NCBI GenBank assembly: GCA_023229425.1
Contig: JALNZG010000003.1
Coordinates: forward strand, 124,001-188,000
Source: Ignavibacteriaceae bacterium
GTDB lineage: Bacteria > Bacteroidota > Ignavibacteria > Ignavibacteriales > Ignavibacteriaceae
Length of the DNA: 64,000 bases
Reading direction: 5' to 3'
In this document: positions 36,122 to 45,076 of the stretch, one piece after another
Layout: every line of letters begins with the position of its first letter
Numbering within the stretch: position 1 is the first letter of the stretch
Made by a program: the position numbers and the translations under genes
The notes under the pieces: model-generated
The model's database searches: none
What the model was told of the DNA's origin: nothing
What the model saw: the letters and a program-made list of their open reading frames with translations, nothing else

Positions 36122-36308
36122 TTCATCCTCAAATTTTATTAATTGCACTTGCAAGTTACGGAAAAGGGAGAAAATATGAATCTAATAATTCTTCTTGCCA
36201 TTGGTTTTCTGTTCCCCTAAGTTTGTAGCAACCAATTGAACAGAAAGCGGGACTGATAAATTGCACTCCACTAATCTGCTCACCAATAAAAATCGTATTC
36301 GCACATTT

Positions 36309-37901
36309 ATGAAAAAATTGTTTCACCTTATTTTCTTCTCCCTTTTCTTTTTGGTAACGGGAATGTTTGCACAAGACAGTTTATATCTTTATTCCGTATT
36401 ACATGGTGAAAATGACCAAGATCAGTTTGGAGTTGTTTCAAATGTCGGCGATGTAAATGGTGACGGTTTTGAAGACCTGATGATTGGAGCACCTGGTGCT
36501 TCGCGTAATCTCTATACTGACCCACCTACAAGAGGATATGCTAAATTGTATTACGGTGGAGCTGACTTTGACACTATCCCGGATATAACTTTTAACTATT
36601 ATGGTGATTTTACAACATTTGGGGCTACTATTGCCGGGGATGGTGATCTTAATGGCGATGGGTATGCTGATTTTGCTATCGCCGATCCAACATACGGAAG
36701 TTATCAGGTGGGAAAAGTCTATGTCTTCTTTGGAGGTCCACAGTTAGATACAATTCCCGATTTAGTTTTAACGCTTAATCCCAACAAATATTTTTATACA
36801 AGCTTCGGTTTAGCAATGACTATGAATGGTGATATTAACCATGACAAGTACGATGATCTTGTAATTGGTGCAGCTTATGACGATTGGGATAGGCATGGTG
36901 AAGTCTTCATATATTTTGGCGGAACACAAATGGATGCTGAAGCCGATATAAACTTAATATGTAAAACGCCGCTTCAAAAATTTGGACTTTACGTTGGTTA
37001 TGTTGGAGATGTTAATGAAGATTTTATTGATGATTTAGTAGTAGGTTCTTACCCTCTTGAAAGTGACACAACAACATTTGTTTTTTTTGGTAATAAATAT
37101 CTCCCTGCCGGTTTTGATAACAGTTACGCATTTACCTCACCAGTTCAAGGTATCATTACATCGTTAGGTGATATTAATGGGGATGGGTATTCTGATTTTG
37201 CCATTGGCTCACATCTTTTTACCACGCCAATACAAAATGGTCACTTCAGTGAAATCTTAATCGAAAATCCCGACAGTATTAATTATGTAATAAAAGCAAG
37301 ATGCCCGGATCTAAATAAAGATGGCTTTGATGAAATACTTTGCTCATCTTCAAAGGCAAGAGTAGAAAATGTGTTAATAATCTTTGGTGGGAATAGACCA
37401 TCTTTAACAAATGCCATTATTTTCAAGGACCCTGATGATAAGATTGGATTTGGAAGATACATTACATCCTTTTCGAAGCTTCTTAATGATACAACGGTTT
37501 CAATTATCATAGGTGATACAGAAACTTATGATTATAATACTCACGGTACCGGAAAAGTTTTCATCTATAATAACAAACTTATTACTGGAATTAGCAATGA
37601 TGAAAGCAGTGTAAGAAATATTGATTATGGTTTATACCAAAACTACCCCAATCCTTTCAACCCCTCAACCCAAATACAATACGCTCTTCCAAGTTCAAGC
37701 AACGTAATTGTAACGGTTTATAATTCTCTCGGACAAATTGTAAAAGTTTTTAACGAAGGAACAAAAGAAGCCGGAAACCATAACATTACTTTCAACGGAG
37801 AAGGACTTTCTTCAGGCATTTATCTCTACAGTGTTCATTCAGTTTCCATAGACGGAAAACAAAGCTTTACGGCTGCAAGGAAAATGTTGTTAATTAGGTA
37901 G
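36309..37901 (+). CDS. T9SS-secreted FG-GAP (integrin-like) repeat protein
   Basis: The ATG at 36309 gives a 530-residue protein beginning with a clear signal peptide (LFHLIFFSLFFLVTGMFAQ). At least six FG-GAP/VCBS-type repeats with calcium loops are visible (VGDVNGDGFEDLMIGAPG, DLNGDGYADFAIADP, DINHDKYDDLVIGA and so on), forming a propeller. The C-terminal 85 or so residues are a T9SS sorting domain (LYQNYPNPFNPSTQIQY) without the palindrome found in the other two. It is a cell-surface or secreted protein of unknown ligand. Divergent from pgk. Confidence 0.88.
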   Translation: MKKLFHLIFFSLFFLVTGMFAQDSLYLYSVLHGENDQDQFGVVSNVGDVNGDGFEDLMIGAPGASRNLYTDPPTRGYAKLYYGGADFDTIPDITFNYYGDFTTFGATIAGDGDLNGDGYADFAIADPTYGSYQVGKVYVFFGGPQLDTIPDLVLTLNPNKYFYTSFGLAMTMNGDINHDKYDDLVIGAAYDDWDRHGEVFIYFGGTQMDAEADINLICKTPLQKFGLYVGYVGDVNEDFIDDLVVGSYPLESDTTTFVFFGNKYLPAGFDNSYAFTSPVQGIITSLGDINGDGYSDFAIGSHLFTTPIQNGHFSEILIENPDSINYVIKARCPDLNKDGFDEILCSSSKARVENVLIIFGGNRPSLTNAIIFKDPDDKIGFGRYITSFSKLLNDTTVSIIIGDTETYDYNTHGTGKVFIYNNKLITGISNDESSVRNIDYGLYQNYPNPFNPSTQIQYALPSSSNVIVTVYNSLGQIVKVFNEGTKEAGNHNITFNGEGLSSGIYLYSVHSVSIDGKQSFTAARKMLLIR

Positions 37902-37949
37902 AAGATAGAAATCAGAATTAAGAATGATTTACTTCACTTCTCACGCTCG

Positions 37950-37976
37950 TAACACAGAATAGTATTCTGTGTTACA
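37950..37976. repeat. 27-bp near-perfect palindrome
   Basis: GTAACACAGAATA, one central base, then TATTCTGTGTTAC: 13-bp perfect arms, in the short gap between convergent genes. It has no T-run and is separate from the terminator that follows. Confidence 0.75.
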
Positions 37977-37984
37977 AAATGGAT

Positions 37985-38019
37985 AAAAAAAATCCCTTTG
38001 GAGAGTTGTTCCAAAGGGA
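37985..38019 (-). terminator. Rho-independent terminator of the zinc-ribbon/Nif3 unit
   Basis: TCCAAAGGGA (38010-38019) pairs with TCCCTTTGGA (37993-38002). On the minus strand the stem is followed by a run of eight T (37985-37992). It lies 43 nt past the stop of the zinc-ribbon gene. Confidence 0.8.
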
Positions 38020-38061
38020 ATCTTTTAAATAACCGAATCGGGAAAGAGAACTTACCTGGAG

Positions 38062-38784
38062 CTATTCGTTATTATCGCCAAATTCTGCCGAAACAAGAAT
38101 TCTACCACAATATTCGCAATAGTGAATTCGATCATTCTTTCTAATTTCAATTTGCTTTTGCGAGGGAATAATTTTATGGCATCCGGAACAAGCAGAACGG
38201 ATAACAGTAGCAACGGCTAATCCTTTTTTTGCTTTACGAATACGAAGATATGCCGAGTAGTCACCTTTCCTAAGCTGCGGATCAATCTTTGCGCGTTCGG
38301 CTAAATACTTTGCTTCTTCTTTTTCGTTCGATTTGATGATCCGGTCTAAATCTTCTTCTTTTTCTTTTAATTCTTTTTTGAGTTCATCCAACTGAGGGGT
38401 GATCTCTTCGATTTCAAAACTGAGCTTTTTGCTTAAATCCGCCAAAGAATCATTTTCTGCGTGATGCTTTTTTATTGTATCATCCGAATGATCAATTTCT
38501 TTCGTAAGCGCATCATATTCTTTATTATTTCTAACGGAATAAAGCTGGGCTTTAAACTTTTTCTGATTTTCCGTAAGCCGCTCAATCTCTTCTTCATTTT
38601 TTGCTCTCTTACTAAGAGAGGCTTCTTGTTCTTCTTCTTTCTCTGTTATGATCCCTTGCAGGTTGTTAATCTGCGTTACAAGAGCCTGCACGTTTAGCGG
38701 CAGGTCTCCGCGAAGTTCTTCCAAATGATCAAGTTGATTGTCTATCATTTGAAGCTGGTTAAGTAATTTTAATTTAATTTGCAA
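38062..38784 (-). CDS. Coiled-coil C4 zinc-ribbon protein
   Basis: A 240-residue protein: a long charged coiled coil (about residues 5-180) followed by a zinc ribbon with CSGCHKIIP and CEYCGRIL. This is the CT398-like family often encoded next to Nif3. The start codon is TTG at 38784, supported by AAGGAG about 9 nt upstream that overlaps the end of the nif3-like gene. The biochemical role of the family is not settled; nucleic-acid or protein scaffolding is suspected. Confidence 0.88.
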   Translation of the reverse strand: MQIKLKLLNQLQMIDNQLDHLEELRGDLPLNVQALVTQINNLQGIITEKEEEQEASLSKRAKNEEEIERLTENQKKFKAQLYSVRNNKEYDALTKEIDHSDDTIKKHHAENDSLADLSKKLSFEIEEITPQLDELKKELKEKEEDLDRIIKSNEKEEAKYLAERAKIDPQLRKGDYSAYLRIRKAKKGLAVATVIRSACSGCHKIIPSQKQIEIRKNDRIHYCEYCGRILVSAEFGDNNE

Positions 38785-38798
38785 CGTAGGGTTCTCCT

Positions 38799-39911
38799 TT
38801 AATTATTAAAAAAATTTATTGGATTAGTAGTTTTTCCAAATAGAAAAACTTTTGAATTTTCTTTATTTAAACTTAGAAACTTTTCTAAACGTAATTTTAT
38901 TTCGGGCAGAATATGAATTTCTGTTTCATAATGTCCTGCATCAATTAACAAAATCTTTTTATTCGCATCATGGAAAGCATGATACTTAATATCGGCAGTT
39001 ACAAAAGCGTCAGCTTGTTTTGCAACTGCTTCTTTCAATAGCTCGCTTCCCGAACCTCCGCAGACGGCAACTTTGGAAATCCTTTTTCCTTTGCCGGATG
39101 AAAATCTTACTGCTGTTTTTAATTTTTGGGAAACATGTGTGAGAAATTCTTTTTCACTCATTGGTTTTTTAAGTGTACCGAGAGCGCCGAAACCATATTT
39201 TAAGTTTTCATTTTTTAAGGAATAAATATCAAATGCAGGTTCTTCGTAAGGATGATTAGTTTTTATTGCGGCTATCGCTTTGCCAAGATTCCAATCATCA
39301 ATTAACACTTCCAAACGAATTTCTTCAACTGTTTCAAATACATCTTTCTTCCCGGCAGTGGGATTTGAAAATTCAGAACCCCGAAATGTTCCGGTTCCAA
39401 TTCCTCTAAAACTACATTTTTCATATTCACCGATCTTTCCGGCGCCCTCTTCAAATAATGCCGCGGAGACTTTATCCACTGCGTTTTCAGGTACAAAGAC
39501 CACAAGCTTCGATTGATTTTCTTTCTGGTTAACTAAGAAGCGAATATTTGTAAGTTCCAATTTTTTTGCCAATGCATAACTCACTCCGTCAACAGTAAAA
39601 TCTAAATTTGTGTGAAATGAAAGAAGGGTTAGGTTGTTTTTCAGAAGAAGTTCGGTCAGTTGGGAAATGGGGTCTCGGTCAGTATCAATTATTTTCAAGG
39701 GGCTAAAGAGAAGCGGGTGGTGTGAAATAATGAGGTTGCATTTCTTTTTAACCGCTTCAGAAATGACCTCATGGGTCACCTCTAAACAGAGAAGGACATT
39801 GTCCGTTTTGCCAATAAGAGAACCAACCTGCAAACCGACATTATCCTTTTGCCAAGCGATTTGCGGTGGAGCCCAACCTTCAATAAATTTTAGTATTGAG
39901 TTAATATTCAT
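38799..39911 (-). CDS. Nif3-like dinuclear metal centre protein
   Basis: A 370-residue Nif3/YbgI family protein. Metal ligands are in LIISHHPLLF near residue 60 and in LIDAGHYETE near 330, and a PII-like insert is found in the middle, giving the longer form. It is sometimes annotated as GTP cyclohydrolase I type 2, but the true activity is uncertain. The start at 39911 follows only a T-rich tract left by the upstream terminator, with no Shine-Dalgarno. Confidence 0.9.
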   Translation of the reverse strand: MNINSILKFIEGWAPPQIAWQKDNVGLQVGSLIGKTDNVLLCLEVTHEVISEAVKKKCNLIISHHPLLFSPLKIIDTDRDPISQLTELLLKNNLTLLSFHTNLDFTVDGVSYALAKKLELTNIRFLVNQKENQSKLVVFVPENAVDKVSAALFEEGAGKIGEYEKCSFRGIGTGTFRGSEFSNPTAGKKDVFETVEEIRLEVLIDDWNLGKAIAAIKTNHPYEEPAFDIYSLKNENLKYGFGALGTLKKPMSEKEFLTHVSQKLKTAVRFSSGKGKRISKVAVCGGSGSELLKEAVAKQADAFVTADIKYHAFHDANKKILLIDAGHYETEIHILPEIKLRLEKFLSLNKENSKVFLFGKTTNPINFFNN

Positions 39912-39913
39912 AT

Positions 39914-39947
39914 AAAAAAAAAGTGCACTTTTGCGGAAAGTGCACTT
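39914..39947 (-). terminator. Rho-independent terminator after ispG
   Basis: AAGTGCACTTT (39921-39931) and AAAGTGCACTT (39937-39947) form an 11-bp stem with loop tgcgg; on the minus strand the stem runs into nine T (39914-39922). It ends directly at the start of the nif3-like gene, so it could insulate it or act as a conditional signal in its leader. Confidence 0.8.
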
Positions 39948-40066
39948 AAATGTTGCATTGCAAATAAAGAATTCTAATTTTCAACTTAATTATTTTTGTC
40001 TTCAAAGACCTGATTTTCATTTTTTTCAATTACAATTTAAAAGATTTGGCGAAAATTACCAACTTT

Positions 40067-42013
40067 TTAACGTAAAAATTTTTCTCCATTAATTTCTACC
40101 CAATTTCCGTCCTCTTTTATGAGCTCTATTAACTCATTAACAGCATTTTCTGAAAAAATGTTTCGCCGGACAATTTCTTTACCGCGGTAGAGAGTGATCT
40201 TTCCGGGACCGGAACCGACATATCCATAATCTGCGTCTGCCATTTCTCCAGGACCATTTACAATGCAGCCCATAATCGCAATTTTTACTCCTTTTAAATG
40301 CTCGGTCTGCGTGCGAATTTTGTCTGTCGTTTCGAGCAGATCGAAAAGAGTTCTCCCACATGAGGGACAGGCAATGTATTCTGTTTTGGAGATCCGGACA
40401 CGCGAAGCTTGTAAAATCCCGAATAATATTCTGTTGCATTCTTTTGTAGAAATTTCCGGAGAAGAAACTTCAGCCCAAACTCCGTCCCCGAAACCATCAA
40501 TCAACAAAGCGCCAAAGTCAGTAGCTGCAAAGAGTCTAAATTCCTCAAGAGAAATATTTTTATAATTCCTTTTCACAATTACCGGATTTTTAATTTGATT
40601 CTTTACTAATTCGAAAAAAAGGCGGCGTTGTTCAGCCATGCCATGCAAGTTCCCGGTTTCTACGATGAAAATTATTGATGAATCTTTTTTAATTTCGTTA
40701 ATTATTTCGTTGGTTAATTCATAGAGAGAAATTGAAATGAAGTTAAAAATTCCGGCTAAATCTTTTTCTTTTTTATATGAAGAATAATTTTCAAAAAGGG
40801 GGTAACACGAAGTTTTTTCTTTTGTTGATTTCCATTTCTCATAATTGTAAATCGAACGCAATCCGTTTGGGACTGTGAATGGAAGAGCATTATTGCCAAG
40901 ATAAACAAAGTCGGAAGCCATATCCGTCATATTCCATTTATCAGTTAGTTCATCATAAAAATATCCGATAACGTTCAGGTCATTTTCTTTTTCAATTTTG
41001 GAAGAACTAAAATCTGAAATTACACGCGGGACATTGTTTCCGCCTATGCCGATCAATTCAAAAGTCTCTCTCCGTTTATAAGAAAACGGATCGCACGGAT
41101 GTTCTTCAATTTCTGAAATTGGTTGATGGTTTTCTCTTCCAATGTATCGCTTCGCTAAGGAGATCGCAACGGGGGCTTCGAATTCCGGCGCTTCGGTTAA
41201 AGAAACGCGGATAGTATCGCCAATTCCATCTTCGAGCAGCGCTCCAATTCCAACTGCAGATTTTATTCTTCCGTCCTCACCATCTCCCGCTTCGGTTACG
41301 CCGAGATGAAGCGGATAGTTCATTCCTTCTTCTTCCATTTTGTTTACTAACAAACGATACGCCTCAACCATAACTTGCGTGTTGCTTGCTTTCATCGAGA
41401 GGACAATGTTGTGATAATTATTCTCTTCGCAGATGCGTAAAAATTCCAAAGCGGATTCAACCATCCCAAGCGGAGTATCGCCGTAGCGGCTTAAAATTCT
41501 ATCCGAAAGTGAACCGTGGTTTGTCCCGATGCGCATCGCCGTGCCGTATTCTTTACAAATCTTAACAAGCGGTGTGAAGCGTTCGTGCAAGCGTTCTATT
41601 TCTTCATCGTATTCTTTTTGCGTGTACTCAATCGTTTCAAATTTTTTTTTATCAACATAATTGCCGGGATTTATGCGCACCTTCTCCACAATTCTTGCAG
41701 CAAGTTCTGCTGCGTTTGGAGTAAAGTGAATATCAGCAATCAAGGGAACGGTATATCCGCGCCGATTTAATTCTTTTTTTATTTCGGAAAGATTTTGTGC
41801 TTCATTTAAACTTGGAGCAGTTATACGAACGTATTCGCAACCAGAGTTTATCATCCGGATGGTTTGTTCAACCGTTGCGATAGTGTCCATCGTATTGGTT
41901 GTCGTCATTGATTGGATGCGGATGGGATTATTTCCGCCAAGCGGAATATCGCCGATAAAAACTTCTCTTGTTTTATACCGGGAAAATTCTGTTAAACTGT
42001 TACAATACTTCAT
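40067..42013 (-). CDS. ispG: (E)-4-hydroxy-3-methylbut-2-enyl-diphosphate synthase, long form
   Basis: A 648-residue iron-sulfur enzyme of the MEP isoprenoid pathway. The TIM barrel (IADIHFTPNAAELAA, VRINPGNY) is followed by a large insert of about 250 residues and the [4Fe-4S]-binding C-terminal domain (ACPSCGRTLFDL and MGCIVNGPGEMADADYGYVG). The insert defines the three-domain type of Bacteroidota, Chlamydia and plants. The product step makes HMBPP from MEcPP. It ends 120 nt before a strong terminator. Confidence 0.95.
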   Translation of the reverse strand: MKYCNSLTEFSRYKTREVFIGDIPLGGNNPIRIQSMTTTNTMDTIATVEQTIRMINSGCEYVRITAPSLNEAQNLSEIKKELNRRGYTVPLIADIHFTPNAAELAARIVEKVRINPGNYVDKKKFETIEYTQKEYDEEIERLHERFTPLVKICKEYGTAMRIGTNHGSLSDRILSRYGDTPLGMVESALEFLRICEENNYHNIVLSMKASNTQVMVEAYRLLVNKMEEEGMNYPLHLGVTEAGDGEDGRIKSAVGIGALLEDGIGDTIRVSLTEAPEFEAPVAISLAKRYIGRENHQPISEIEEHPCDPFSYKRRETFELIGIGGNNVPRVISDFSSSKIEKENDLNVIGYFYDELTDKWNMTDMASDFVYLGNNALPFTVPNGLRSIYNYEKWKSTKEKTSCYPLFENYSSYKKEKDLAGIFNFISISLYELTNEIINEIKKDSSIIFIVETGNLHGMAEQRRLFFELVKNQIKNPVIVKRNYKNISLEEFRLFAATDFGALLIDGFGDGVWAEVSSPEISTKECNRILFGILQASRVRISKTEYIACPSCGRTLFDLLETTDKIRTQTEHLKGVKIAIMGCIVNGPGEMADADYGYVGSGPGKITLYRGKEIVRRNIFSENAVNELIELIKEDGNWVEINGEKFLR

Positions 42014-42062
42014 TTAATTAGGAATTAGGAATTACGAATTAGGAACCTGTGGCGACATTAGG
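42014..42062. repeat. Tandem TTAGGAAT repeat between ispG and the DJ-1 gene
   Basis: Several copies of ttaggaatt/acgaattaggaa, the same unit seen at 23508-23556 and 63142-63182. On the minus strand one copy provides the stop codon of the DJ-1-like gene (AATTCCTAA), and the others fill the space before the ispG start. Confidence 0.65.
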
Positions 42063-42573
42063 AATTTAATTTAGCTAAAATTGCTTCTGCAAATTCTTCA
42101 CTTGCCTGTGCATTTTTTGCCGTTATAATATTTTTTCTAACAATTACATTTTCATCTTTAAACTCTGCACCGGCTTTTATAAGTTCCGCTTTATCATCAG
42201 GGTAACAAGTTGCCGCTACATTTTTTAAGATGCCCGCCTTCGCCAAAATTACGGGGGCAGAGCAAATTGCAGCAGTAATTTTTTTCTTCTCGAAAAATTT
42301 CTTGGTGATTTTGTGAAGGAACTGATTGTTCCAATATTCCTTAACTCCGCTTCCACCGATGAAAACAATCCCGCCGAAATTATTTTCATTAATATTAAAA
42401 AGCGAGACATCATTTTTTACTTTCAGTCCGTTTTTCCCTTCACAAAAAGAATTTGCATCCGAAGCAATGAAAATCGAACAGCCCCCTTTTTCCAGAAGGC
42501 GTTTGGTTGTAAGAAATTCCACTTCATTAAAATTCTTTTTCGGAAGAATAAAAAGAATACTTTTTGCTAACAC
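42058..42573 (-). CDS. DJ-1/PfpI family protein
   Basis: A 171-residue DJ-1/PfpI family protein with the nucleophile-elbow cysteine in AAICSAPVIL (near residue 103) and an upstream GGIVFIGGSG loop. The family includes deglycase-, chaperone- and protease-like members; function cannot be narrowed. The start appears to be GTG at 42573. It reads into ispG with a 44-nt gap made of repeats. Confidence 0.85.
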   Translation of the reverse strand: MLAKSILFILPKKNFNEVEFLTTKRLLEKGGCSIFIASDANSFCEGKNGLKVKNDVSLFNINENNFGGIVFIGGSGVKEYWNNQFLHKITKKFFEKKKITAAICSAPVILAKAGILKNVAATCYPDDKAELIKAGAEFKDENVIVRKNIITAKNAQASEEFAEAILAKLNS

Positions 42574-42933
42574 GGTTTTGTAATCTGTAATTGTAATAAA
42601 ATTTGTTAATACCTGATGTTACGCAAAAAATGAAGATTATTCTCGATGGTTTCCTTGATCTTAATCTTAATCTTAATCTTTTTCTTAATCTTAATCTGCT
42701 TTAAAACCTATGAATAAAAAGGATTAAGATTGGGATTATGATTATGAAAATCTCTCCATATAAAAATTGCGTAACATACATTAGTAATATAAGAAAAGAT
42801 GGAGAGAGAAAGAATGGAAGTAAGTGAAATCCGACGGGGATTTTAAAATCCCATAGGTTTATGACCGTTAGGAAGTTATTGCAAACTTTTTTACTATTGC
42901 TATGTCTTTTTTAGCCAGAAAGTAGAGGTTATT
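42574..42933. repeat. 360-nt gene-free region holding a TIR-bounded element and a 16-bp palindrome
   Basis: ATGTTACGCAA at 42616-42626 is repeated in inverted orientation at 42767-42777, bounding 162 bp. Inside, a (cttaat)n tract (about 42658-42698) faces the complementary ggattaagattgggattatg (42721-42740), so the whole can fold as a long hairpin. Further right, GGGATTTTAAAATCCC (42837-42852) is a perfect palindrome. No open reading frame fits; the promoter of the downstream plus-strand barrel gene must also lie here. Confidence 0.75.
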
Positions 42934-43590
42934 ATGAAACTAATTTTTGTGCTTTTTCTTTTTCTTTTTTCCATTTCGATTACCATAAAAATTCTCCCGC
43001 AATCGTTAGTCAATGAGCAGAGTTTACAAAAGTTTGAAGTTAGTGTAGGCTTTGGAAGTGGCACTGCATTTGAAAATGATATTTTTAAAACAGAAATTGA
43101 AAAAGTAAAAGCTTCTCCCGAAGCCATTATTAATTTTGCGATGCATTATATAATTGATCCGAATCTTTCTTTCGGTTTTCTGCTCGAAGGTTATACGCAA
43201 ACTGTCGGGGACGTGGCGGTTACTTTACCAAGTGGAGAGTTGAAAAACGAAACCTTTGATTTGGCTTGCATTAATATTGGAGTTGACGGTCGTTGGACAT
43301 TTTCTAGAGGATCGTTTGAACCATACGGCTTTGCAAGTATAAACTTAGTAAACGGCACTTTACAGAATAATTTTTTAGGAAATTTGTCAATGACCGGAGT
43401 AAGCATCGGCGGAGGATTAGGAACAAAACTAAACTTCAGTCAACATTGGGCTGTTGCAATAGAAGCAATCGGATTTTTAGGAACGGCAAAGTGGAAACAA
43501 AAAGTTTTTACAAATTCTACCGGAACCAGTTTTAATCCTTCCCACGCAGGGTTAACACTTGCTATTGTTTACCGCTGGGGCGATATGTAA
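42934..43590 (+). CDS. Small outer-membrane beta-barrel protein
   Basis: A 218-residue protein with a signal peptide (FVLFLFLFSISITIKIL), repeated glycine/aromatic beta strands and a C-terminal YRW-type end, as in OMP_b-brl families (eight strands). AGAGG lies 6-10 nt before its ATG. It is convergent with the porin of the nitrite cluster. No specific function. Confidence 0.68.
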   Translation: MKLIFVLFLFLFSISITIKILPQSLVNEQSLQKFEVSVGFGSGTAFENDIFKTEIEKVKASPEAIINFAMHYIIDPNLSFGFLLEGYTQTVGDVAVTLPSGELKNETFDLACINIGVDGRWTFSRGSFEPYGFASINLVNGTLQNNFLGNLSMTGVSIGGGLGTKLNFSQHWAVAIEAIGFLGTAKWKQKVFTNSTGTSFNPSHAGLTLAIVYRWGDM

Positions 43591-43658
43591 TTAGTAAAGA
43601 ATTACAACCGTCTCTCTATCATCTACTTAGACTAATCAGACAGAATATTTTACAAACT

Positions 43659-44915
43659 TTATAAGTTTGCGGTTATCATTACATAAGACCAAAAAGCCGT
43701 ATCGTTTCTTTCCCCTATCGCAGTTTTGAAAATTGACTTCATCAAATTACCGGGAAGAAATGCGCTGCCACCCCAGGTAATTGTTGTACCTTTTACAAAA
43801 TTATATTTTACGGTAACATCAATTTCCTGCCCGAAAATGTTTTCTCCGCTTACAGCATGTTTATTAGAGGTGAAATGATGAACATTTGTATTAAGAGCAA
43901 ATTTTGAATTTTTCGGCATCCAATCAATCATAAAATAATAATCGTTCAGTCCTAAGTTATTTGTGTTTGCCGGAATATTAATAAAGTAGTCCATGTAACC
44001 GTAAAATTTATGCCCGCTGCTAAATGCCGGATTAAAAACATTATTATTTTCTGTATCGGTTGAAGTGTTTCCGGAAAGGAGGTCAACTGCTAATCCAAAC
44101 TTTACTTCATTCAATTTATATCCTCCTTGCAGTGATATTAAATACGCCCATACTTTTAGGTTCTTTCTTTTGCCGGTTTGAAAAGCCGCTTCAGTTAAAG
44201 AAGAGAAATCACCATAATTTCCATTATGATTAGCACCAATGGTAAATTGACTTACATCTTTTTCTTTTAAATTTGATTTTTTTCTGTTGACCTCATACCA
44301 GCCAAAGAAATCGGCAGTATGTACATCATTTATTTTTTTATTCATCCAAAAACCGTAAATGGAATAACTTGAATCATATTTTGCAGGATACCTGTAAGTA
44401 CCCGGAAGTGCATTTGCGATGTATGAACTAACGTCGCTGTGCGTTAATGCGAACAAATCTGTTTTTGCACCAAGATCAAACGAGAAGCGGACTCCGTCAA
44501 ACGAGCGCGCAACATAATGCCAGCCGGCAGAGCCAAAAAATCTTTCCGTTCCATAAGCTACTTCGAACCTTCCGGCTTGCATGGTTAATAGCAATTCAAA
44601 CGGATTGTTAAGTTTAACATAAGCCTGATGGAGATCAAGATTTTTTGAATTAGAGAGGGTTGTTGCTTCTTCACCAAAAATTCTTGAATCTTGCATTTGA
44701 ATAACTAAATCCGATTTTTCAAAGGTCTTTGCAACACCAACCCTTGTTCGGAGAGATGTATAAGTAAGCGGATAAGTTTTATTAGAAAGATCTCTTCCAT
44801 CTAACTCACTGCGTAATTGAACTTGTCCGGTGATTTTCCAATCATCAGTTTTTTCTTGAGCGAAAACTCCCGAAAACAAAATAATTGTGATCAGTGCACT
44901 ACCTATTGATTTCAT
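43659..44915 (-). CDS. Alginate-export-like outer-membrane porin
   Basis: A 418-residue barrel with a signal peptide (ALITIILFSGVFAQ) and the alginate-export family start QVQLRSELDGRDLSNKT, then many amphipathic strands. Despite the name, such porins are often found with anaerobic respiration genes, so passage of a nitrogen oxyanion is conceivable here. It is last in the cluster, separated from nrfA by 161 nt that hold two hairpins, so it may have its own promoter. Confidence 0.75.
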   Translation of the reverse strand: MKSIGSALITIILFSGVFAQEKTDDWKITGQVQLRSELDGRDLSNKTYPLTYTSLRTRVGVAKTFEKSDLVIQMQDSRIFGEEATTLSNSKNLDLHQAYVKLNNPFELLLTMQAGRFEVAYGTERFFGSAGWHYVARSFDGVRFSFDLGAKTDLFALTHSDVSSYIANALPGTYRYPAKYDSSYSIYGFWMNKKINDVHTADFFGWYEVNRKKSNLKEKDVSQFTIGANHNGNYGDFSSLTEAAFQTGKRKNLKVWAYLISLQGGYKLNEVKFGLAVDLLSGNTSTDTENNNVFNPAFSSGHKFYGYMDYFINIPANTNNLGLNDYYFMIDWMPKNSKFALNTNVHHFTSNKHAVSGENIFGQEIDVTVKYNFVKGTTITWGGSAFLPGNLMKSIFKTAIGERNDTAFWSYVMITANL

Positions 44916-44976
44916 TTATTCCTCTAATTAGTAATTTTTGTTAAAACGAGGCTTTCTCAATAGTAAAATTTGTTAA

Positions 44977-45039
44977 TTGTAATGCGAAATTTATTTCGCT
45001 TTTGACTAATATTTAACGAACTAAAGTTCGTTTTACAAT
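44977..45039. repeat. Double hairpin within ATTGTAA/TTACAAT ends
   Basis: GCGAAAT-tt-ATTTCGC (44984-44999) and AACGAACT-aa-AGTTCGTT (45015-45032) lie side by side inside an inverted repeat ATTGTAA...TTACAAT, between nrfA and the porin gene. It resembles the other short intergenic palindromes of this window; it lacks a T-run. Confidence 0.65.
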
Positions 45040-45076
45040 CCAAACAATACTTTTGGGACAGCGTCAGTGAAAAAAC

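Noticed and set aside
36176..36220. Tiny ORF (MNLIILLAIGFLFP) with GGGAG before its ATG
   Set aside because: Only 14 residues, no counterpart known; could be a leader peptide or a remnant of a signal sequence, but nothing supports expression.
42655..42740. Possible CRISPR-like array of TTAATC units
   Set aside because: Units are 6 nt with no spacers and no cas genes; it is a short tandem repeat within a palindromic element.
43635..43648. ATCAGACAGAATAT, resembling half of the proposed Rrf2 operator
   Set aside because: The second half-site is missing and it lies between two convergent 3' ends, so it is probably chance.
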